Notes: generated from the sequence alone by a model not told the origin. Counted from the stretch's first letter, positions 11,201 to 26,200 are shown. The stretch: DNA of 64,000 nucleotides from Morinoia aosen (GCA_030386875.1 CM059562.1:61130201-61194200); one strand, 5' to 3'. Numbers and translations: made by a program.

Positions 11201-14200
11201 GACTAATTTTATCAGGATTTTCTTCGCTTTTGAATTTTCAGTAAACGGGTGTAGGTTCTACAATGTTTGTATCTTGGAGTATTGCTAGTTTGTTACAGGC
11301 TATTAAAAATCAGCGAAGTGTGGCAATAGTTCGGTATGGTCACAATAATACAGAGAAGACTGCAGTAACGATTACAGTCACTGCGGTGACTGCAATGACT
11401 TACCACTATGCAAATCGTGCCCTATGTTAATGTGCGCAGCATTAGCGAGTGTGTGGCCTATACGAGAGGAAATTGCTGGTGTTTTCCATCGATCTTTGTT
11501 CACACTTAAATTTCCGGCGAAGTGACAACTCTTAATCGACCTCAAAAAACCTTATTGCACCTATCTACAGGAATTCATTTGAGACGCTGTTAGGACTTTT
11601 AAGGTTAATGTTCATTTTTTCCATCTTTTTAAGTTGTTATTTCGATTCTTTATGCACCAGCTACGTCGTCTGTGAAGACTATATAGAATCGAAAGGAAAT
11701 AATGAACTCATTTGCATGTATGTAAGAAAATTATCTGTCTTTGAGGTAAGAGCAGCAACGCTGACTTAGTCGAAAGTAACGGGCCAACTGCTTTCAGGAT
11801 CAATTAAGCAATAACAGGGCATCTCATGATCGTTGAAAAACTAATTTTCTCAAACACAAAGATCTATTCTCAGGGTGGTTTTACCAACTTCGAGGGAACG
11901 TGATTCAAAAATATTCTGGGTTAAATAACCTGTATATTTTCGGTAACAAAATTTTATTTCATTATAACTGGCCAAGAATGATTTGCTACGTCATCAGTTA
12001 GACAATTTTTAATTGTTTTCATCATAACTGATGAAGAATGATTTTCTACGCCATAAATTTTGGATGTTAAGGTCTGGCGCCGGTGCTGCCGTTCCTGATG
12101 GTGGTGGGGCTGCAGCTGGGGGTGCCGGTGTCGGTGCAGGGCGCCGTAACGGCCCTCACGCTGCTCACGGTGGTGGTCTTCAAGCCGCTCATCGCCGCCG
12201 CCGCGGACTCCTACCCTACGCTCAGGAAACCCATTTTTATCGCACTCCTTGTCCTCATGACCTTTTTTTACTCTTCTGTTTATTTCGTCAAACCCTTCAA
12301 CGCTCCTGAACAAACTCCTCTCATGGCGAAATGTGTGTTTGAGCCGAAACGTCCGTTAGAATTTCAGAGCTCGAAAAATGTCTCAGTAATTTCCTGCCCA
12401 GGAACTTCTGACACTCGCGCACAAAATGAAAAATCACCTTCATCAACCTTTTACTTGGACATCTACGGAAGTAATCAAAGTAAGTGGGCACCAAAGATCA
12501 CATTTTCAATCGGCAGGGGCCCTTTTGCAAATACTTACACTATTTTCAGTCTTGGTAACAAACCGTTCTTGACAATTTTTGTACGCCCTCGTGTTTTTTT
12601 TTTCAATATGATAATGAGGGTTTATTCCTTAGAAAACTTTTAAACGCATTACCACGGGCTCTGCCATCAGAAATTCCTAGTCTTCTGCTTCTGTTAATCA
12701 GAAATAAGCCATTATCTGGTACAGGGAAGAGAGGCATTGCGTTGTTTTCGTTCAGGGAAAAATTTTCGATCAAAGCCGACAAGCCCAGTGAGGATACGCA
12801 CGTTTGAGTGAAATAAGTGCTCCTTATTTTCAACAATTTTCTACCGGAAAATAATGCGATACCTATAGACCTGATAGTATTTTGGTATTGGAATCGTTAA
12901 TAAAGGAATTTAAAATTTCAGGCTCCATGAGGAGAAATTTTAACATGAGTGAGGATATCTCTTATTTTTCATCACACAGCACCAAAAATGAACCGGCAAA
13001 AATAATTAAAAACTGAATTCCTATATTACTCCCTAAATCCTTAAGCGTCTCTGAAAACGTTGAAATAAGGTTCAAAAATATGCTTAATTTTTAATGAGTT
13101 CCTACGCACTTTTTTGGGGGCCTCACGGTTGTCATCAGATACACAACATTATAATATAAAATTTGTTGGGCTTTAATTTTGTACGGACAGACCTGCGTTT
13201 TCAAATTCTAAAACGACAATTTAAAGTGGCGCAGTGAATTCTACTAAAGTGGCGATCTAAAGCAATTGAATTAACTGTTCATTTCTTGCTAGCATTTTTT
13301 GTTTGAAAAATATATCTTGTTTTAATTTCACTTGAATGCTGCTTTTAAATTTGCGATTCTTCTTTTGAGGAGGTCATCCGAGGCCCCTGTCGGCCCGATG
13401 GGCCAGTTTTTTCGTTGAAAAAGGAGCCCTAGGGGATGGATTACTGTGCCCCAAAATTTTATAGGGCTATGGGCATTAGCCCCATAAAACTAACTTACAC
13501 CTCATGGAGGGTTGTAAGGGGACCAAAAATCATGAATTTTTGACCCCATATAAAAAAAAACAAAACACGTAATGAGAATTCTGAAACTGCCAGTTTTGTC
13601 TGCAATATTACGAGGATTTCAAAATATCTTTGAATTTGCTCTAGCATAAAAACTCGATGACTTCTATTCTTTTGAAATCACTATAATAATATGAGCCGAG
13701 TCCGTCCGTGTGACCCCCTCTTCTAATCGATAGCTTTGATAGCACCATGGATAAAGCTTGATAAATACAAGAAATTATTCTATGACATTATTTTTCTGTG
13801 GCGATTCAATTCCCTTTCACTTGCATTATGGTATCCAGAATACGCAATCGGCTTATTTTTACAAATAGAAATTTTCTTTGGAGCTTTCTCTGTTGAAATT
13901 CATCACTTGCTTCGACATTTTCAAATAATAATGCGGAAAGAAATGTTTTAAATTTGTTTGACCAGTAACCTAGCTACAACTTAGTATAAGGCCCAAGATT
14001 TTGGAACTTGAGTTATTGTTTTCGAAATTATGATTTTCTTGAAAAGCTTCGAAGAGATAATAGACGACATTTCCGAATAAAATCCCTCAAAAGAGGCCAC
14101 CATGGATAGAAACGTGCCCAACCGTAAGAGAGAAGCAGTATGAAAGACGCCGAAGGCTATCGGACGAGCAACGGGAAAAGGCAAGACGAAGTAATGCTGC

Positions 14201-17200
14201 TCGCCAACGAGAAGATAGAGCTACCTTGATCCTTGAACGGCATTTGGCAATTCTACGGAATTGTTTGACGGGCCGTGGGCACTAGTATCTATAAAACTGA
14301 ACAAAAAACAATATTTCGAATTTTTCCAAAAAATTAAGGCAAAAAAAGTTACATACATACATACATACATAAACCAGGCTTCTCCTCCCTATGGGAGGGT
14401 AGCCGATAGCAGGCCACAATCATCACTCTTAGCACTAGGAGGCGAGAGAGGCAGCACTGGCCGCACCAGACTGCCAGGATCAGCAGCAGCCTTGCGCAAC
14501 CACCTTCCACAGTCAGGCCCGACAGCCATAGCTGGTTTACCCCGACCGCTTCATTGAGTGCAGCCCCTCCCCCCGCACAAGACAGGTCAACCCCATCACA
14601 CGCTGGCAACTTCCAGTACCGAGTCAAAAATAAAATTACTTTCTTACGCACTGCCCTCACTCACTTCTGTCCGCAGTCATCCCTCTCGCCACGTCCACAG
14701 TCAGACCCCTCTCATACAAAGCACGTTTCACCCCATCCATCCAACTCATCCGTGGTCTACCTCACGCTCTAAAACCACTCACTTCCGACGTATAAATCTT
14801 TTTCACCAGCCGCTCAACATTCATTCTTTCAACATGCCCAAGCCATCCAAGCACTCTTTCATCCACTCGCCTGCTCAACTGTTTGAAAACACCCGTCTGC
14901 CCCCTAACCAACTCATTCCTGATCCTATCTCTTCTTGTTACTCCATACATGCTCCTCAAACACTTCATCTCAAATACATCCAACGTCCCCCTCTCAGATG
15001 CTCTCAATCCCCAGGACTCTGCTCCATACTACAAAACTGGCACGATCAAGCTTTCATACAGTCCCTCTTAGCAATCATACTCAAACTCCTGCATTCAAAC
15101 ACTTTCCTGATTGCACCCAATGTCTTACAGCCTTCACTCACTCGATGCCTCACTTCTACTTCCATACTATCCTTAACAGCCACATCCGACCCGCCGTACC
15201 TAAAATGCTCCACCTCCTCTAACACTTCACCATTCATCCTCACATCCAAAGTTCCAAACACTCCACCTCTTGAACATCTCATCACCTTACTTTTTTCACA
15301 TTTACCCTCAATTAACGCCTTTCGCACACTCTACCAAACTCTGTAAAATATGTTTGCAAAATCAAAAAAGTTACACGAGTAAAATATGTTTTTATTTCAA
15401 ATATACATACTCTGGCCAAATTTCAGGCCAATTGGATCAAAATTTAAAAATCGCTGTATGGCCCCTTAAATTTTCTACTTTTTTCAGCGTATTTACCACA
15501 GGCCTTCTGAAATAAAAATGCAAGTACAAGCCTTACAATTCCTTCGCCAGCCGGTGACTGGCTCTCTGACGACATCGTGATGAGTTGCTGTTCCGGGATC
15601 TGTACCCTAACACCAGCAACGTCCGCTTGCTACTCACTCCGTATAGATCCTCTCCCTCTCTCGGTGAGTCACAAGCAGGTATTTCTTGTCGAATTTGGTA
15701 AACGTGGTACAGGTGCGTCGTCTAATCGCGAGTAGTGCTTTGGCTCCAAATAAAGCTGTTAAGCTAGCCTAAAACTTGCGCCTTTTTTGGAGACTATACA
15801 ATTGACTTATGTTAGAAACCTCGAGATCTAAGATATTGGGGTGGATGTTTTGAACACGTCTCCTCCAAAATTCAAAAGCTTTATTGTATGCTATGTTGAT
15901 CTCAAGTCATCACAGGTCAATGAACTTGAAAATGTACTATAGCTCTACATGTTGACTCAAATCGAAGGTTTTAAAGTAAAAAAATTAATCCAACTCAAGT
16001 TCAATTTAAACCAAGTCAAGTTCATTTTACTCTAAGTCAAGTTCAAATTAATCCAAGTCAAGTTCGAATTAATCCAAGTAAAGTTCGAATTAATCCAAGT
16101 AAAGTTCAAATTAATCCAAGTAAAGTTCAAATTAATCCAAGTAAAGTTCAAATTAATCCAAGTCAAGTTCAAATTAATCCAAGTAAAGTTCAAATTAATC
16201 CAAGTCAAGTTCAAATTAATCCAAGTCAAGTTCAAATTAATCCAAGTAAAGTTCAAATTAATCCAAGTCAAGTTCAAATTGATCCAAGTAAAGTTCAAAT
16301 TAATCCAAGTCAAGTTCAAATTAATCCAAGTCAAGTTCAAATTAATCCAAGTCAAGTTCAAATTAATCCAAGTCAAGTTCAAATTAATACGACCCAGAGT
16401 TTAGTTGAGATTTTACATAATCACTCGTTAATTTGAGCGTTTTTTGTGTTAAATATGTATCTATTGGATGTGATGAGCAGGAAAAACGTTTTCCTTTCAA
16501 CAAGGAATACATAAAATTTCTGCAATATAAAAACAAGATGTCGTATAATGTAGTAAGTATCCAGGATCAAGAGGCAGAGTATGATTCAGATCTTTGAGCG
16601 GAGTCTACTTTCACAACCAGGTAATTTCATACATGTGGGGTCTTTTTCTTTATTTTGTCTCTTACCTTTTTAACTTCAATCGTTGTACAACATAGGTAAA
16701 ATAAGTGTATTCTTCAAAAATGTAATCTTGAATGCAGTCTCAATCAAATAATGTATTTAAACTTATGTTTAATGCTCACATTGTAACTCGTGGTTATGAG
16801 CCAAATTTGAAGAGAAAAAAATGGGATCGTGAATTATTATTTTAGTAGAGCTTTATCTCATCAAATAACTCAGCTGTCTCAAATGAACTGAATTCTCAGG
16901 TATCGTACGTTTGTTTCTTGCATTGATGTTATCTTCGCGAGTTAGAGGAAGTATTTAATTATCGCTTGACATGTCGATGATTTTAAATTTAGGTCATTTA
17001 GGTGACTAGATATTGATTCATATCTTACTGGGAGAATACGCATGCGTGTGGATGACCAATGCAGGTCTATTTTATCGAATCCTTATTATAACTCACCATT
17101 GTGATGCTCTTTTTCTGAGCAAGTGTCCTGTGCTCAGGCATTTGCTTCTGTGGTCTCGTTCGCTATTTCTTTGACATATTCTTTTAATATCTTGTTTCCT

Positions 17201-20200
17201 TTTGTTAACTTTCACAGACACTTTTATAGGTAAAAACATTAGTTCAATCTATTCAAATTACTATATTAAACTAAAAACACTTATTTCCGCAGGGACTGAA
17301 CTCCTCACAAGCTTCAAATTTATCCCAGGGCGACGTGAGAGCTGCTATCTCGAATGCTGGCAACGATTGGTGAGGAAACACCTCTTTCTGTTCGCCTCGA
17401 TAAGATCTATCTGATAAGCGACATTTGTACGTCAGTTGAAATAATCATCAGCTGCTGCTTTTGATATGATTTAGATTGCAACATGTTGGAGGAGGGCTAG
17501 GCAATGACGTTGTATTGAGTCCATGAGGCATCGTTTTGAAGTGTTATCTCTCTAGCATGTGTCTACGCAAACGTTGCGCAGCTATAGTCCTTCAATTTTT
17601 CCAATATTGTTGAATACATTGTTTTACTGAAATTTTTCGTTCAGATAAAAAAAGTTAAAACTTTATTGGGCCCGAAAACAGTAGTAAACTGGTATTAAAC
17701 ATCAAAACGAACAAAGTTACCTCCGTCATTGAAACATTGCGCATTGATGTAATTAGTGCTTTAATCAGTTATATTATTATTATATAAGAAAGTTTTTTAT
17801 TATTGCTTTAATCAGTACTTAAGAATATTCAGAGCGAAATGAACTTTTGAACTTCAATGCAATACATTGATGGAAATTTAACAACTGAAAATATTGTAGA
17901 GCAATAAAGCTATTTCACGATGATAATTTGTTTGGCGCTGTCGTAGTGATGTGTCGATGGCAGAAATGAAAACTTCTCACCTGCTTCTGTAACAGAAAAT
18001 TTAGCATCAGAATATTTAAATAAAATTTCTAAATATGAAGCAAGTTTAGCGATTGTATCTATACGTCATCTCTGTTAATGTGCCGATTGACATCGGCAAC
18101 AGCAGCAGAAAATTTATCAAGCAATAATCAACAACGTATTCGCACTTGTTGATTCAACTTTGTGAATAAGTAAGGCTCTAGTGGGCTCAAGTCAGGACTG
18201 ATGGGTACATGAGGTGCCACTTCCCAGTAGTATTGATGCAGTGAGGCGTAGCGTTGGTCTTCAATTCCTATTGTTGGACGCGATAAATCAATTTACACCA
18301 ACTTTCTCTTGAGTACAGTGCAGTAAGTTCATTTCTCCGTTGGTCATTTATACTAGAACAGCATTGGGTAGATTGCAGATGTAGGCTCGTTCACATTCCT
18401 AAAAATTTAATTAAAATAAGGATATTAGTAAATTTTTCTCTTAAATTACTTTGATAGCTGCCAAATGGTTACCGACGCTGGTGCTCATTTCACCCTGTAA
18501 TTAAATTTTACCAGTATTTTTACTGCTGTGGGTCTATCCGCAATAAATATATTCTTCATACACGTAGGCTGCGATGTTAAAGTATCACATTCAACTCTGT
18601 ATCTCATTCAACTCGTTTGATGAGCTGGAAAAGTGAGAAATGGCATGTGTGAGGCTATGAGCTGCATCAATAGTATTCTTAGCATGAGCAGCATCAATTT
18701 TTTAAAGCTGAGATTACGAAAACTTTCTTTAACCTAAGTTGAATTTTCCCTAAGACAATTCAAGATCATACAAAAAGTCTCTCTACATCAGCTCCAGTGA
18801 AATATTAGTTATATTTTTTCATGAAAATTCCGACATTCTCTCAGTGCCATCCTTCCTCCGACGTACAGCATCAATTGTTCTGACATAGCAGCCTCAGCTT
18901 GGTACTGAAAGCTATGTAATAATTCGATGACTAGTATATTTTTCATTGCATGAATTCATTGAGCAGCATCTGAAAGCTTCTAATACCAGTATTTCCGGTA
19001 GGCTATCGAAAACTCTAATTTCAGTTGATTAACGTAACTTGTTTACGACTGAAGCTTAATTTTTGTGCACAACTGAGTTTCACATGTGCTACTTTCTCTT
19101 TAGGACTGAAATATTTTGCTACTCAACTTACAACATCTGCACCATCATAAGTTAAAACAGTGAGCATATTCGGAGACCCAACATACTTGTCAAAACTCCT
19201 ACTGTAGGGCTAATTGGGTTGAAAAATTTCAGAATATATCAAGAGATTTCCTTTCTAGGTAATACTTTGGGACAATTAAGCTCTGCTCTTTTGCCTTACA
19301 TTATTTTTCCACAAATTCATTACTCTCTTTTAAATTCTGAAATTCAATTCAGCAGTCTATCTAACGGGCCTTGAAACAACTAATGTAGCATTACATATAC
19401 GATTCAATGAGCCTTTACGAAGTTGCCAAGTTACAATAATGATGAATTCACTAAAGTGCAGATGCCTCGAAAAATGCTGAATTTTTAGCATTCTTGTTTT
19501 GGAATCAAATCAAATTTGGCAGAAGTATAATGTTATGCGGTGAATTCTCCCGTTGTGACCTCAATTCTGTGTCGTACATCATTTCTCCTCAGACACGAGA
19601 ATAGAAGCAAAGGAACCTTACTCTCAAAAGCCAACTGGTGTAAAATTTTTGCGTAATTAATAGTTGTTATTTATTCTATTTTAAATAGTTGACCACATTT
19701 TCTGCTTTTTCTTCTTCTTTGTGCTGCTATCGAGAACCTGCAAGCTGAATCAGTTTGTGCAATGGAATTTATACTTAGCTGTCATGCCGCTAAAAGCTCA
19801 ACTATGCTGCTGACGTGATATGATGTAATGCGCTAGGGAAATGACTCAAGATCACAGTATCAATGAAGCTATACAAATTAGGAGTGTTATAGATAACTAA
19901 AGTGATCACCCTCACTCACGCGAGACTCCAGCCGCGCTCAACGTAAACAGCTGCAACGCGAACGAAGCTCTCATTCTTCGTATGAACATTGAACCCATGT
20001 ACATGTGTAGTTTACCTTCATTACCGCACTGCATGATTATTATTATGTCTGTATTTGACTTACTGCCATAAAATCTTTACAGTGTTGTTTGTAAATCTAT
20101 TAAAATTATAAATAAAATGTTCAACTATGAAGTATTAGTTGATTTGTGATATGATCACTTTGTCATGAGTTCGATGCAATCTAAATGTTTGGGGAATTTG

Positions 20201-23200
20201 CCCTTGTTTCTACGCATAAAACTTTCTCAAACTCACGGGACATGAAACGCAATTTTCAAAAGCTATTAAGCGTATAAACTTGAAAACAATGGCTTATTTC
20301 CAAAACAACAAATAACGCAATGAATTTTTCGATGGAGATATGTGCTTTGTTGTACTTTCCCCATGTACCATGTGAATTTTGCGAAGTTTTTTGCTGCATA
20401 TATGTTTTCTTTTCAAGTATTTACTCGTATTCATCAGAAAAAGACACGTTTATCTCATGTGTTAACATATTCTGGAACTGTAATCTACGTAGAGTTGAGA
20501 TCATGTACCAAATTGTATGGTATAATATATTTGTAATTCCTAATAATCGTAAAAAAGGTACAGCAAATGCATCACTTAAGATGATACATTGAAAAATTCT
20601 TCGGTGTGGTATTTCAGTTAGGATACTGTGTGTCAAATTACAGTAAAAAAAATCGTAACTCTGCTTTCAATGAATAACTTTAAGCGTAGAAGTAAAATAA
20701 TGGAATGCACTGCGTTTGGCGTGGAAGTAAAACGTGTGAAAACTAGTTTTCTGTAGATATTCTCCATAACTCTTGGTGATGGAAAACAAGAACTGGAGGT
20801 CAAAAAGTAAGATAACTGTATTTAACACACTTTCAAAACATTCCATTTTGATGGATATAATTTGTTCACACGAACTGTGCTTGAATTATTGTAAATCACA
20901 TTCTTCAATGTGGGGAAGATTATCAGCCATTACGAAGTTTCACTTATCTCAAGCCATAGATCTCATCAGTATTCTAAGGCATAGATATCATCAGTAATAC
21001 ATTGACTGGATCTCCAGCATTTATTGTACAGGCGTCGTGGACACCGTGGTCTCGTGCTCATCCGAGTTTCCTAATGATGGAAAACTGCAGTCAGCCATTC
21101 AGAGCGCGGAAAAGTGCACCTCGGAGGCAGAGGAGTACTCCATTTGGAGAGAGTCGAACTTTTACGTCTTCATTCTCCTGATGCTGGGCGCCATGCTCAT
21201 GTTCAGTACTGCAAATTCTGTCAGTGACGCCATCTGCTTGGATTGCGTCGGTGAGTTTCGAGTTTCTTTAACTATTATGCTCTCGAATAGTTAGAGGTCT
21301 GTGGGGTAGTGGCAAATAGAAATAATACTGAGAATAATCGCTAATGTAATTAATGGCGAAATAATATATTTTATTGTAATTTAAATGTGAACTTACATTT
21401 TTGCCCCATTTATCATGCCGGAAATGTGGTTCACTATCATGCTAAAAAAGAATGAGCCATTTTTTACATAATGCGGTGAACTCTGGAAACGAAATCTAAA
21501 TGAGAAATTGATCCGATGTCTGAGTAGGATATTCGTTTGTTTTTACAGTGTAACCGAGCCAGCTCTAATGAAGGCGGATATTCACAAGATAAAGTCTCAA
21601 AAATAAGAATAATTCTGCAAGGCATATAGCTACGGGTTTAGAATGGGAGCTCGAAGTACCTTAGTACATGCGAAAAAAATAGTAAATTTTTGCTCATGCA
21701 CGTATGCCAAAATCCACGAGAACGTACAAAATAGAGGAACTGAGAGTTAACCGTGCTGCTGTTCTGTAGATCATGCAAAGGATGTCAGATTTTCATACGA
21801 TTTAATCACGTGCCAAACTATCAATTTTGAGCAAGTGAGGAAACAACCATTCTCAAAATTATACTACTAATCCATCTCTTCAGCACACTTTCGGTGAAGT
21901 TCACTTTGATTCTGGTAATTCTTTCTCATTATTGCCCATTCAGTGAGATCCAGTCTGTTTTGGTTCATGAGCATGAACATAATCGTACTTCACCTGCTTT
22001 TTTGTTTACCTTGGAATTTACGTGAACCTTGTTGTTCATTTTTTTCTCCACCGTTGACATCGAAATCGTTTGTATTAATAACTATGTTTTTATACATGTA
22101 TGAAACAATCGTACATGTATTTTTTTTTGCATGGTATTTGTCCTCCACCGTAGATTTCACATTAACTTTCGAAGAGCCGCGATCGAAACATTGGCTGATA
22201 TACTACACAGGTGTGAACCAAAAAAATTTATTTTGTTCATCCACCACTTCTACCCTCTTACCAATTCATTGGTATATGATTTCTATGTTCTCTACCTCGA
22301 ATAGGAATAGCTTTAACATTCTTATGTTAATCTACGTTTGGAGGTGGTTGCAAGTGAAACTACTAACTTCTTTCATTCACCATAGTTATTAGGTTCTAGA
22401 GTCTAGACGATCAATTGATTCGTAAACTTTTTAATTACAATGCTGGAAATCAAATATTGCCCAACGTAGTCTGCAGAAGTCGTGCTTGCCATGAAAGGGA
22501 TAAGTTCCGTGTCAGGCAGTGACGGCGACTACGGGTCTCAGCGCGCGTGGGGGTCGGCGGGCTGGGCAACACTAGGATTGATGAGTGGCGCTGCGGTTGA
22601 CTGGTGGTCGACTGACGATGTCACGAAGAACTACGCGCCAGCCTTCCTCTTCACGCTCGTGTTTGGACTTGCCGATGTTGCTGTTTCGTCGGCTACTTTG
22701 GAGGTGAGTGTGGAAATTGAGAATGATCACCATGCTCTCTCCTATTGCGGTAGATTATTTGTTGTACAATTGTAAATGTTGTATAAAATAGCTGTTTAGA
22801 AATCGAATTAACTTCGGTTTAGTTAAAATTTTATGTATTACTTTGAATTGAATTAGTTAAAAAGTATGGGTTTGAGAATACTTTCAAAAGAGCTTTCGGT
22901 CGGTGCTGCTTGTTGTGAGTAAAAAGAAACATGCAATTCTCGTCAGTGAAAGTGCTGGCGGGAGAGACAATATCTCAACAAAGGCATTTTTTATTTTTTA
23001 TAGAGATAAGACAATAAAGTTATATTAATTTTAGCAATACTTTATATATATGTATATATATATATAATAATTTTCAGGATTTTAATTCAGGAGGAGAGTT
23101 TTCTGCATGCCATGTCAGTCTTTATAACACACTGAGCATCCCTGCGCCACGGGAGCTGTAGTCGAAATCACATAGGTAATTATCCCATTTCCCCATGAAG

Positions 23201-26200
23201 AACCCATGAAGTCAGTTGTCGGGAATCTGTTAAGAATAATCAATTTTTGCGAATTTAAAAATGAGGATTTAGGAAAAAATTTTAATTGTGTGTAATAAAT
23301 GTTTGGCTTTGTTTGGCGTACTTACAAATATCTCAGAAAATCCCAGCAGTACAGGAGGGTCGCTTCAACATGTATGTTTTTATGCCTGTATGTTTTCTTT
23401 TAACTCAGCAATGTTAGGAGGCCGCGATAAGGTGCGAGAGCCAAACGATGTCTGTTTACATTGTGTGTTGTTTCTGGAGGGGTCTATTTTGTGGTGTTGG
23501 CAAATCTTTCAATAGGGCGAGCCCTTGGGAAACTTGAGACGGTCGGAAAAATGCCTACCCATGGGCAAAACAAAGCCGACTTATAGTCACACATAAATCG
23601 AGACACTCAGGCCGATAGAGACGGCAAGCCAACGGTCGTTTTCGAAGGAGCTTGGACGTGGGAAGCAAGGGTACCAAGACATAGCACAGGGAAGGGGTAG
23701 GCGGGCCGCTTCGAAGTTCGAAGGGTCTGATTGGGCGAAACGAGTACAGAGGACAACCCTCAGGAAAGAGGCTAGGCGGCGAAACGAACAAAAGTCAGTT
23801 CTCCAACCGACGCCGCGACGCGAAGTATAAAGATAAACCGCGGGTGTGTTCACTGTAACAAACGTGCTCAAAGATATAATGAAAAGTGGTTATTGGATAT
23901 ATTGAAAATCATACTAAGTTTCACGCCAAAATGTGATCATGGCATTCACACATGTTTTCGTTTTTTTACTTGCAGAAGAGAGCAAATTAAAACCCCGACC
24001 AGCGTGGGAATAATTTAATGGAACATTTAAGTGTAACGTCTTTGGGGAGGGTAAGAGCGAAGCCATTTCTTGGGAAGAGATAATTCTTCGTTATAAAATT
24101 TCTGAAATTAATTGGCATACAGTGATGTAAAGATTGAAATGTGTTAAGGGGGCTTAATGGGTGCTATCATAATTAATGGGTTATAAATTGATCTTGCAGG
24201 TGGGACGGAGTCATATGTCTGAGGATTGATCAGCTCGACTGAGGGGAAATCGACGTGTGAATATTCTGAAGCGGAATAAGCAAAATAACGTCATCACTAG
24301 ACATTTTCTGAACAGTGAATAAGATAGGCCTTTGAACTGAAGCGAGTCGCGGACGATTTTGTGGTTGAAGTGACCATTGCTCACTGTACTGCTGGAAGAG
24401 AAAAAGGACAGGATAGATGAATTCTCATGTGTAACTCTTGCAAACTTAGCGGCGGCCGGCCAGCCAATATTTCTGTGTAATTATGTGATGTAAGTCATTT
24501 GACGTATGCTATTTGCTTTCATTACTTAATTAGCATTATTCCTAACACTATTCATTGTGTGTGCGCTCATTAATGTTTGTATTACGTATAGCTGGGAATT
24601 ATAAATGTTAAGCATAGTTCATCCTGTGTATCATGCCCCACAATATTAGAAGCGATCCATCGTAATACCACGGAGGGCGCCCAGAAAATGCGCTGCGTAA
24701 GTGGGTCAGCGATCCCCGGTGACTACCTTTCTTTTTAGTATATGTACTGTAATTGCCGATTATTATTAATTAATTTGTGTTGCATATGTATCCTTTGGAG
24801 GTGTGCCATTCCTCAATTCCGAGAGCCGGATCTTCCTGTTAATGAAATGTTAACAAGGAGGTGAAGGGACGATATCTCGTGACACAGTTTTCCAATAAAG
24901 AACCACATTGTTTTACCCAAATTTTTCGATAAAATTTCGCCCCAATTAATATGTCGAATGGACCATTTAAGCGCATAATCCTACAGTGTTCACCGCTGTT
25001 CAGAGAAAAATACTTTTGAATCTATACTAATATTGAAGTAGCACCGATGCGTGCCACAAATCATTTCTTGGGGTAAATTTCTTTATCGCAGACATCAAAG
25101 AACAAAGTTTTTGGCATAAAAAAGACAAGTTGTTAGTGAAAAACTGTACGCACTTAATTTGACGGGGCTACATGTATCAAATAAATTAATGATTTTTTGT
25201 CTGCTTTGTAGTGTGCAAATAGCTACTCACCTGAACTTTACGCCTCAGAAAGAACAGGCAAATTTGTGCCACCACCTACAACATTGGATGAAATGTAAAG
25301 ACATCGATGCCACGAACGCCTCTGAGATCCAGAAGTTTGATAGCCTAGGTATTTACAAATATGTAAATTACTGAACAGTATCTCATCAAATTTTGAGCGG
25401 TCGTGAAGAACTATTCAGCTTAAATTCAAGAAACTATGTTTTTTCGACGTAAAAATAGGACATCAAAACGTGATCGCGTTCTTAACGTTCAGTTTATTTT
25501 GAAATAAATCTGAATGCAGAAAAAATAAAAAACAATGTAATGCCTTCTTCATAGAAGGTCGACCAAAAATTTACAATTTTTTCTACTGAACATGAAGGAC
25601 AAAAATGTTCAGTTTTTTTTCGGTACTCTTAAAACTGATCGCTCATAGTACCATTCAGACTAGTTTTTCAATTCCATATAAACATTTTTTCTTAGAACGC
25701 TACGAGTTCTGAAGATACCAACCATTTATCGTTCTCTTCCCCCTAGTGCAAGTAATTCCATATTGTGCAGCATTATTACACTTTTATTTGCATTTCGTAT
25801 TTAAAATAAGACCGATGAGAAATAATTTGAATACACACGAGTAATCGCAAAATTGTACTCTCATGACGAACTGCGGAATACCAACGAAATAATGAAGAGA
25901 TGTAGAAAAATTAACAGAGAGGATAACTCGATGCATCAGTGTATCATCTCAATCTTATCTTCACCCCAAGGTTCCAAAATTGGAGCAAGACACGTCGGTT
26001 TGGCGCGACTTGAAGCCTCTGCTTCGACGTCCCGTATTTCTAGTGTTCCTCTTTTTCGTGGTCATGAACGGATGCTTCGATGGCATTGTGGCCACGTACG
26101 TCTTCGTGTAAGTGCAAGATTAATGTAAATGCACTCAGCTCGGAAGTGAAGTATCTGAATGAGAATTGTTATGCGTGCACTTATGCCCAAGGTTTTGTTG

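Larger units (their letters stand above)
9430..11230 (-). mobile_element. Penelope-like element 2, 5'-truncated, head-to-head with an inverted fragment
   Basis: A second, more diverged Penelope-like copy. From about 10912 down to about 9860 the minus strand encodes RT motifs and the GIY-YIG C-terminus. From about 10913 to 11230 the plus strand carries an inverted copy of the same C-terminal coding region and terminal repeat. The left terminus (9430-9520) and right terminus (11140-11230) are inverted copies sharing blocks such as GAAACGTTTT. The RT stops abruptly at the junction near 10912, so the element is truncated and partly duplicated head to head. Confidence 0.8.

Noticed and set aside
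12480-12643. Continuation of MFSD6 exon 2 open frame past 12479
   Set aside because: A strong GTAAGT donor ends the exon, exon 3 joins in phase, and the continuation lacks any MFSD6 feature.
14558-15346. 262-codon plus-strand open frame
   Set aside because: Antisense shadow of the LINE coding on the minus strand. The LINE motifs and target duplication explain the whole segment.
16032-16382. 116-codon minus-strand frame with repeated NLTWINL
   Set aside because: It is the 21-base minisatellite read in frame, lies inside an intron, and has no gene signals.
21943-22392. 149-codon hydrophobic plus-strand open frame in intron 3
   Set aside because: No family resemblance and no splice or start support; AT/pyrimidine-rich composition explains the hydrophobic reading.
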